DNA from: Cladosporium sp. IMV 00045 | Lineage: Eukaryota; Ascomycota; Dothideomycetes; Cladosporiales; Cladosporiaceae | NCBI GenBank assembly: GCA_001931905.2 | Contig: MSJI02000775.1 | Coordinates: 18,185 to 82,184, forward strand | Reading direction: 5' to 3' | DNA: 64,000 nucleotides | Part shown: piece by piece, positions 57,785-64,000 of the stretch | Position numbering within the stretch: the stretch's first letter is position 1 | Layout of the letters: the number at the start of each line of letters is the position of its first letter | Notes under the pieces: model-generated | Told to the model about the DNA's origin: nothing | The model's database searches: none | What the model saw: only the letters and a program-made list of their open reading frames with translations | Made by a program: the position numbers and the translations under genes

Positions 57785-59227
57785 TTAAGCAACCGTGCCA
57801 TTTGAGGTCACGACAGTCTTGTTCAAGTTCGAAACATCCTCAAGGATGTTTACATCCTGCTTGCCGGCGACCGCAAGGCCGTTGAGGAGACCGACCAGGA
57901 TAGGCTCGAGGTCAAGACCAAGCGCCAATGGGTTCAGTGTTTCGTTCAGAACCGTCTTCTCTGAGCAACCTTTGCCAACCTTGCCCTCGAAAGCGTCTTG
58001 CACGAATGCGAAGGCTCCAGGGAAACCGATGATTTCGGTAGTAGCGTGCCCTCCGGCGGCGATGGTGACGAACTCTACGTCTGCGCCGTAGCCACACCAA
58101 TCGTCACGAAGCGTGGTGGCGTTGGCGTACGGAATGATCTCGTCGTCGGGAGCATGGAACATGTATACGGGTACGCTTGGGGTTTCGTCTTCGTTTTGAC
58201 CCATGAGGTTTCTGTTCAATACAGAAGAAATGGTTGGGTCGTAGAAGACTTGGTCCCCGAGTGTCTGAACATCGGTCGACTGAATCGACTGGAAAGCGAA
58301 AGTGACAATGTTTTGGATGCTGCAAATCTGTTCTGCAACGTCGATAACCGTCTGACCGTAAGGCGTAAGGATCTCGTCATATACTGGCAAGAGCTCGGCG
58401 GCGTATGCACTGGGCGCGCTCAGTCCAGCCAGGGCCTGAGGAAGGAATCCACTGAAAAGTGTGCCGTCCACGAGAACAGCAGTACCGGTAAGGTTAGCGG
58501 GTGTGCCACCATGTGCCCATCCCTTGATGTTGATCCCAGGAGCATATTTAGGCTGGAGCGAAGCGGCCCAGCCTGTTGCGATGGCACCACCGCTGTATCC
58601 ATATCCCACGACTGACGGGTTGTCTGTTTTGAATCCAAGGGTAGACCTGAAATTGGCGACCGCCTTCATACTGTCCAGAACACCCATTCCGGAGACCCTT
58701 CCGGCGCCAAAGGCCGCGTCGGGGCCCTCATAATCTGGCGACGAAACAATGTTTCCGTCCAGAACAAAGGCCTGCAGGAGCAAGAACTCAACGGAAGAGA
58801 TCAAACTGGCCTGGGGCGCAAGGAATCTGTAGCCGTAGCTTGGATCGCAGATGCCGCTCCTTGCAGCTCCATCATAGGCTGTGTGGAAAGACACAAATCG
58901 ATCTGTCTTTGCCAGAAGCGGTTTGAAGACGGTCGTGACGGAGGCAATCGCAGAGCCGTTGGCAGCCGTAGTACGGTAAAGCAATTGCCAGGACTGTACT
59001 GTGTTGATGACCAGTCCAAAGTACGCTGTTGTGATTTGGCGACTTCGGAGGATTGAACCCGGCGCCTCATCTTCAAAGCCAGCAGGAGGTTGATAGAATG
59101 GGTCTACATTCGGAGGAAGCGGCGGGTCTGAAGCGGTTGAAAGGAGCGGCAGTTTGAGTAATTGCGTCGTACCAGATGTGGTAAAGAAAGCCAAAAGAAC
59201 TAGAAACGAAGGGAGATATTTGAGCAT
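57785..59227 (-). CDS. Secretory triacylglycerol lipase (LIP family)
   Basis: 480 residues, single exon, with a signal peptide at the start (MLKYLPSFLVLLAFFTTSG). It belongs to the Candida-LIP/LipA-type secretory lipases: the opening DPFYQPPAGFEDEAPGSILR, VSSPDYEGPDAAFGAGR, the nucleophile elbow GYGYSGGAIATG with Ser212, WAHGGTPANL, and the acid and base regions MFHAPDDEIIPYANA and AAGGHATTE. Length (usual ~440-480) and all motifs argue for a functional extracellular lipase. Several NxS/T glycosylation sites are present. It has no functional link visible to its neighbours. Confidence 0.95.
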   Translation of the reverse strand: MLKYLPSFLVLLAFFTTSGTTQLLKLPLLSTASDPPLPPNVDPFYQPPAGFEDEAPGSILRSRQITTAYFGLVINTVQSWQLLYRTTAANGSAIASVTTVFKPLLAKTDRFVSFHTAYDGAARSGICDPSYGYRFLAPQASLISSVEFLLLQAFVLDGNIVSSPDYEGPDAAFGAGRVSGMGVLDSMKAVANFRSTLGFKTDNPSVVGYGYSGGAIATGWAASLQPKYAPGINIKGWAHGGTPANLTGTAVLVDGTLFSGFLPQALAGLSAPSAYAAELLPVYDEILTPYGQTVIDVAEQICSIQNIVTFAFQSIQSTDVQTLGDQVFYDPTISSVLNRNLMGQNEDETPSVPVYMFHAPDDEIIPYANATTLRDDWCGYGADVEFVTIAAGGHATTEIIGFPGAFAFVQDAFEGKVGKGCSEKTVLNETLNPLALGLDLEPILVGLLNGLAVAGKQDVNILEDVSNLNKTVVTSNGTVA

Positions 59228-60204
59228 GATGGGCGGTGGTTGCTCTGAGCAAAGCGAATGTCGGACCGTAGGGGTTGATGATATTGAGACCTGGCGATTG
59301 CCTGCAACAACACCTCAGGGAGGCCAGTTGGAGTCTGCAGACACTCCCATTATCAAACAGGATTGCACCACCATACTTGTAGTTTTTGGAGGTTTTGCTA
59401 GTATCGCAAGCGCTGTGTTCGCGCAACGTTCGCAACGGTTGTCATTAAAGTGCCTCGGCACGGGATGCGATTCTGAAGCTATCGAAAGCTTCGTACCTGC
59501 GTCCCGTGATCTTAGGTGTCCTTCTATCCAATATTGACTCGCGGCGCATAGGACTATAAGAGTAGTAAGCATGTAGATCGCGCGAATACGACTGCATTAT
59601 GCGTGCAAGCGATGCATTTACGTAGACCGAGGAACGGAGGTGTGCACCGTAAGGGCGATGCTTCGTTCAAAAGAATCCACCTACGCGAATATGGAAGCAG
59701 TACGAAGGGTACTATACTATACTCTTCACATTTGATTGGAGGTCTTGTTCAGCTCCGCGCTCGAGTTAGCAATAGCGGTTGCAAGCCTGGGAATAAGACG
59801 ACAGCCGAGCCTGCATGTGACGAGAGGTTCAGCCAACCTGCGATGTCATCATGGCATTGCCGCGACCTTCTCGATGTCCTCGTTGGATCTTTGATGGTTC
59901 AATACCTCACTAAGTGTAGGCTTTATAAGCTGAAAGTGTTAACTGCGATGGACGTTCATTCATCATGAAACACGACCGGGAAAGGATTTGTCTCCGCAGA
60001 GAGTCATGTCCATGGTTGGTGTCCCCGAGACCCGGGCGGATGGAAAATGAGCCGACGATGCGGAGACGAGAACGCCAAGGATGGCCATGGTCGGAGTTGG
60101 AGTCTGCATAGCACGCAAGAACAAGACTAACAAAGACAACAATCAACAAGGAGACCTTTCATATTGTTAATATCACACGTTGTTCCAACTATTCATATGG
60201 CAGC
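59228..60204. other. Intergenic region, no gene seen
   Basis: About 1 kb between the divergent lipase gene and the small gene at 60205. It should contain both promoters. No supported coding frame or repeat. Confidence 0.45.
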
Positions 60205-60678
60205 ATGGCTCAGTCACATACACTTCAGGCTTTTCTAAACGAATACTCCTCTCGCCTTACGTTCTCCAGTGCCTCCAAGATCCTCTGCCTCGAGCCGTCA
60301 ACCGGCACAGCTGTGACGAACTGGTGCAAGGAGAATCTATCCCATGTCGACCAGCCTACAATAACCACCGCTGATTCTGACAACCCACCTTCAAATACCG
60401 CCTGGCCCTACAAGGAAGCCAGCTTCACGCATATCTTCGCCACGCTGTCACCAGAGCTCAAGACGTCCGTCAAAGGGTTAAAGTTCGTGCACTATTCGCT
60501 GCTCTGGAAGGGCATTGCGGTGATTCTGCCACCAGAGGGCGGCCAGGTGGCAGGCGAGAGTGTGAATTTAAGTCGCCTGGTGGAGTTGGGCGGTTTTGAG
60601 CCCGGGAAAGTCAGGGCTGTTGAGATTGAGGGGAGCGAAATTTGTTTCGCGATGAAGTGGGACATGTTGACTGCGTAA
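60205..60678 (+). CDS. Small conserved-looking hypothetical protein
   Basis: 157 residues, intronless. The pattern SASKILCLEPSTGTAVTNWC, then SFTHIFATLSPELKTSVKGL and SLLWKGIAVILPPEGGQV, vaguely recalls the core of a class I methyltransferase (strand, helix, then an FxHIxA strand), but the glycine-rich SAM motif is not convincing and the protein is too short for a complete fold. The C-terminus (GKVRAVEIEGSEICFAMKWD) is beta-rich. No signal peptide or membrane segment. It may be a reduced paralogue. It is the last cellular gene before the transposon-rich end. Confidence 0.6.
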   Translation: MAQSHTLQAFLNEYSSRLTFSSASKILCLEPSTGTAVTNWCKENLSHVDQPTITTADSDNPPSNTAWPYKEASFTHIFATLSPELKTSVKGLKFVHYSLLWKGIAVILPPEGGQVAGESVNLSRLVELGGFEPGKVRAVEIEGSEICFAMKWDMLTA

Positions 60679-60885
60679 ACCAACTGTATGCATAAACAGC
60701 ATGTCGTAACTAGTTCGATGAATGCAGCTGAGTGATCAGCGGCAGTAACGTTCGTTAAGTAGTCAGCTAGAAGACGAAGCTATCAATCACCACCATGATG
60801 TTTTTCCCATCAAGCTGCCTCTTAAAGGTTTTCCTTCTCTGGATTGTGAGTCAAATCGTGTGATGGTCATTCCTGCTTCTTTGTA

Positions 60886-61064
60886 CCGTCACTGACGGGG
60901 AAGTGGGCCAGTACGGGGAAATGGGCCAGTCGTAGTAGACTTCATCCTGCACGACGTATCTATGATACCTAGTCACGTGTGTGACGGGTAGAATTCAGAA
61001 CGCTTGCGTATATCAGCAAGTGGCCCATTTCCCCGTACTGGCCCACTTCCCCGTCAGTGACGGG
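60886..61064. mobile_element. MITE (179 bp) with perfect 42-bp terminal inverted repeats
   Basis: Positions 60887-60928 and 61021-61062 are exact reverse complements of each other over 42 bases (starting CGTCACTGACGGGGAAGTGG). The outer one or two bases do not pair exactly. TA dinucleotides flank both ends (60884-60885 and 61065-61066), as expected for a Tc1/mariner/pogo target site. Inside each terminal repeat the unit CGGGGAAxTGGGCCAGT occurs twice in tandem. The interior of about 90 bp has no coding capacity. The terminal-repeat plan matches that of the two pogo-like elements at 61794 and 63673, which marks this as a non-autonomous relative. Confidence 0.9.
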
Positions 61065-61066
61065 TA

Positions 61067-61791
61067 TGGTATGTTAATCGACGGTATGTTAATCGACAGT
61101 TCGAGTTTTTAATTGACACTGGAAAGACAACTTTGCCATTGTTAGTGCTGACCAAGGGGAGATGGCCACTGTCCAGCTGGTGATGAGGATGACTCACGAG
61201 TCGGCAATGACAAGATAATTTGCTAGCTTGAAATATTCTCATTTTGTGCAACGTTGACATGAAAGGCGACGAGTTGAATGCGTGCGATGATGTTTGTGCA
61301 ATCAGACACTTGTGAAAGATGCTCACATTAGTGGTGTAGCCTCCAATAACTTAAACGGTTATTTAATGGTATTTCTACATCTAGAATGATATGATAACTT
61401 AACAAAATCTGAACAGACTGATCACAATTATGGAATATATACAGCTGATCAAATGAGAAGACACTTATTAGTGTGCATAGAATGAAGCAAAAGTTCACAT
61501 CACATGTTTATTGCAGTGACTTGTTCGGTTCAGATCATTAAGTTATAAGATATTGAACGCGCCTGAGTCATCTTCATTTTTTGAGAGTAATTTTAATGAG
61601 CTAAACAAGCAAGCTACACTAAGCCTTCAAGAGCAGCACTGATACATCACTTCAAGTGATTAATAGCTTTTTTAAGTCCTAGTTCTGATCAAATTGTTCT
61701 TACTAGAGGGGTTTCATTCTATCTTCTATAGACATGTTTGCATTTTGATTAGCATTCCTTATGACTCTTATGCTACTCACTCAATTTGAGC
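61067..61791. other. AT-rich gene-free spacer between MITE and pogo-like element
   Basis: About 0.7 kb. It starts with a 14-base direct repeat (GTATGTTAATCGAC twice, near 61069-61097). The part from about 61330 is AT-rich. No coding frame. Confidence 0.5.
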
Positions 61792-61793
61792 TA

Positions 61794-63640
61794 ACGTCAT
61801 CCACCGGGAAGCGGTTCATACGGGGAAGCGGTTCACGAATTCTATTATCTTAACTTCCAAAAATCATATCTCTACAAATAATGGTCGTAACTAGATGAAA
61901 TTAAGCGAGCTTATCGGCGCTATCTAGTTCTATATCCTCCTCAATATTAGGCGTAGGGGTAAGCGATTTACGTCTCTTACCCTTCTTTTTTCGTAATATC
62001 TCTTTTTCGGCTTTTTCGACTTCCTCGAGGATTTACTACGTATTTAGGACGTACTTCCCTTTTAGGGCAACACGCTTACCTATCTTACGTTCTCGGCGTA
62101 TCGAGAGTCGGCCCCGGGTCTCGTTTAACTCGTGCTCTAAAAGAGTAGTTCGAGATCTTAGCTTTTCAAGTTCGGTTTGTGATCGCTTTATGAATCGCTT
62201 CGAAGGAGTCGAAATCGAAGAGTGATCGATCACTCGAGTGATCGCATCTCGAACGTGACGAGGCTCCGTGCCCTGGGGAGGTCGGGTATCGAGGACACGA
62301 AAGTCAGGGGACCCCCTATCGTCGAGAATAGGAGGCGGAGTCCGAGGGGGGGAGGGAGGGGGTCCGAGGCGTAGGAGGGGTCTATCTCTCGAGATAGGCC
62401 ATATTCCGGTCGATTCAAAGCCTGATCCGATAGTACCGACCCGGAAGGTCCTATTCCTAGCGATCGCATAGGCCGTAGTCCACTCGGAGCGGTGTAATCG
62501 AATCGTAGAGTAAAAAAAGATTAAATCAAGTTAGAAAGTTAGATTCCTTTTTAGGGGTCCGAAACAAGTTAAATCTAAAGGTTGTAATAGATGAGACGAA
62601 TGGGGTGGTAAACAGACAGGATCAATATCGTGTCGAAGGCAGTAGGATAGGAATCGGGCCGTAATATGACTCCCGTGGCCGTCGAATAGTAGGAGACGTC
62701 TTTTATCGTCGTTTCGTCTCGTTTCGGGCTCGAATAAGGTCGATAACCACTCGTACGCAATCTGATCACTCGTCCATCCTGAAGTCGACGTCGTATATCG
62801 CCATTCTGATCGAATCTCGGGAGGTATCCACGAAGAATTCAGGTTTTAGCCCTTAAAGATGATTAGGGGAGGTAAAGCCCTACCCGAGGCCCCTACGCAT
62901 TCGATCGCAGTTATCCATTCCTGCGGGCCAGGTATCTTCTTAAAATTTGTCTTATCTTCTTTCGTAACGAGGACTTTCGTAGACTGCGACGTGCCTAGCG
63001 CGTAGCCTGTCTCGTCAAAGTTCCAGATCGAGTCGGAGTCGTATAAACGGGTCCCGTAGAGAGTCGCAAGCTGATCAAAAAAGGAGCTTATGCGATCACG
63101 CGAGGTTCCTTCGAAGCGAGCCGCTTCGAGTGATCGCGAGGTAATCGTAGCTACCTCTGGATGCCGAGAACGAAACCTATCGAGCCACCGTTTGCCTATA
63201 GGCTCGGTAGGCGTAGAGGGCGAGGGTAGGAAGCGTCCGGGTACGTCGGATTTCAAAGGCGAGTTCTTTCGTAAACGATAAGGTGATCGGGTTCCCGAGG
63301 TTTGCGAGTCGTTTAATCCAGCCTATGAGTTCATTTTCCTCGGCGATAGATAAAGCCTGCTGCCGTTCGTGGGCCATACGACGTGGTTGCGTTCCTAGGA
63401 GTCGGTTTTGAAGCGTAGTATTCGGAATCCCCGTCGCGTTCGAACACGCCTGAATTGACGTATATTCGTGGTTTCGATAGTCGAATATAGCCTTCTCGAG
63501 AGCCTCGTTCGAATAGGAAGTTATAGAAAAGATAAGATGAAAAAGGACACGTAAAAATTCAGATTATTCACGAAAGTAATGCGTATCAAATTTCGGGCTG
63601 ACCCGCTTCCCCATCTGACTCGCTTCCCCGTCATTAACGT
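61794..63640 (-). mobile_element. Pogo/Fot1-like DNA transposon, complete ends, 1847 bp
   Basis: The terminal sequences are imperfect inverted repeats: ACGTCATCCACCGGGAAGCG at the left and, reverse complemented, ACGTTAATGACGGGGAAGCG at the right. Each carries a second subterminal GGGAAGCG unit, and TA flanks both ends (61792-61793, 63641-63642). Length is typical of Fot1-type elements (~1.9 kb). It encodes a broken transposase on the minus strand. The element is therefore defective but may still be mobilised in trans if its ends are recognised. Confidence 0.92.
61901..63524 (-). pseudogene. Pogo-like transposase relic (HTH-psq, CENP-B-type HTH, DDE/DDD domain)
   Basis: Reading right to left: a psq-like helix-turn-helix (EALEKAIFDYRNHEYTSI, IPNTTLQNRLLG), a CENP-B-type HTH (EENELIGWIKRLANLGNPIT), a frameshift near 63250, then GKRWLDRFRSRHPE and the catalytic region with WNFDETGYALG, LLLFDGHGSHIT and QPLDLTCFGPLKR as the three acidic positions. 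A GSGFESTGIWP motif and a basic coiled-coil tail follow. In-frame stops are at 62848-62846, 62533-62531 and 62038-62033 (two adjacent). A region between the third acidic residue and GSGFESTGIWP appears shortened. No intact start: an ATA stands where the ATG would be expected (63524). Clearly non-functional. Confidence 0.88.
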
Positions 63641-63672
63641 TAGTTTAGATAATAACATATTGTTATATAATA

Positions 63673-64000
63673 ACGTCACCGACGGGGAAGCGAGCCAGAC
63701 GGTGAAGCGAGCCACCTATACTAACTTCTCAACTTCAAAACGTCATATCTTAACGAATAATGGTTCGAATTAAATGAAATTAAGCAAGCTCGTCCTCACT
63801 ATCTAGCTCTATCTCCTCTTCGATTTCAGGCGTAGGAGTAGGCGATTTACGTCCCTTACCCTTCTTTTTTCGTAAAGTCTCTTTTTCGGCTTTTTCGACC
63901 TCCTCGAGGATTTCCTGCGTATTAAGGACATATTTCCCTTTTAGGGCAACGCGTTTACCTGTCTTACGTTCTCGGCGTATCGATAATCGACTCCGGGTCT
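63673..64000 (-). mobile_element. Second pogo/Fot1-like element, left end only
   Basis: It begins ACGTCACCGACGGGGAAGCG after a TA (63671-63672) and is collinear with 61794 onward in the same orientation, with clear but incomplete similarity (roughly 80-85 percent by eye). The transposase C-terminus is open on the minus strand from the edge of the window to a stop at 63782-63780 and reads through the two stops found in the neighbouring element (VLNTQEILEEVEKAEKE). This copy is therefore less decayed, at least in this part. The rest is outside the window. Confidence 0.85.
63780..64000 (-). CDS. Pogo-like transposase, C-terminal fragment (5' part outside window)
   Basis: About 73 codons of the transposase tail: a basic segment (RERKTGKRVALKGKYV), then a charged coiled coil (EILEEVEKAEKETLRKKKGK) and an acidic end (PTPEIEEEIELDSEDELA). 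No stop or frameshift occurs in the visible part. Whether the catalytic domain is intact cannot be judged here. Confidence 0.7.
   Translation of the reverse strand, partial: TRSRLSIRRERKTGKRVALKGKYVLNTQEILEEVEKAEKETLRKKKGKGRKSPTPTPEIEEEIELDSEDELA

Overview
The window is genomic DNA of a filamentous ascomycete (Pezizomycotina), most plausibly a dothideomycete. The evidence is intron-poor genes with short GT..AG introns (mostly 40-65 nt), branch sites such as CTGAC and ACTAAC shortly before the acceptors, fungal families (Bud4 anillin-like protein, Mrh4 helicase, Ecl1 zinc-binding factor, NicO nickel transporter, LIP-type lipase, CorA-like membrane protein) and a Fot1/pogo-type transposon with TA target sites. 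There are no operons; genes lie on both strands. The order and possible genus are inference.

The dominant structure is a large direct repeat. Block A (1-13461) and block B (about 15624-29210) carry the same genes in the same order and orientation: two BTB/POZ genes, a cytochrome P450, a classical SDR, a GBD-FH3 protein, a mitochondrial 3-ketoacyl-ACP synthase, a nickel/cobalt transporter and an Ecl1-like factor. Core proteins differ by only a few percent, while the BTB genes and their flanks are much more diverged. Block A ends inside the first exon of its Ecl1 gene at a 20-N gap. On the far side of the gap is an NRAMP metal transporter that has lost its 5' half, then block B begins. The junction therefore breaks a gene on both sides and may be a scaffold join of homeologous or allelic sequence rather than a true tandem duplication. 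The second BTB gene of block A is a pseudogene; its block B counterpart is intact.

From 29.4 to 33.2 kb no gene can be supported. A decayed E2-like gene (no catalytic cysteine, one frameshift) and a PRISE-type reductase follow. Next comes a conserved housekeeping stretch (36.9-48.2 kb): NSRP1/CCDC55-like splicing factor, maltose-acetyltransferase-type enzyme, Bud4 and the mitochondrial DEAD-box helicase Mrh4. The 49-60.7 kb part is more accessory and secreted/membrane oriented: a disordered small protein, a secreted L-asparaginase, an eight-exon CorA-like membrane protein with a helical N-terminal domain, a five-segment MFS (DHA1) exporter, a secretory lipase and a small orphan protein.

The right end (60.9-64 kb) is transposon territory: a 179-bp MITE with perfect 42-bp inverted repeats, a 1847-bp pogo/Fot1-like element with a broken transposase, and, 32 bp further on, the start of a second diverged member of the same family running out of the window. 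All three share the same terminal-repeat architecture and TA flanks.

Exon coordinates were worked out by hand from splice signals and reading-frame continuity and were not checked against transcripts. For multi-exon genes the exon limits are given in the evidence.
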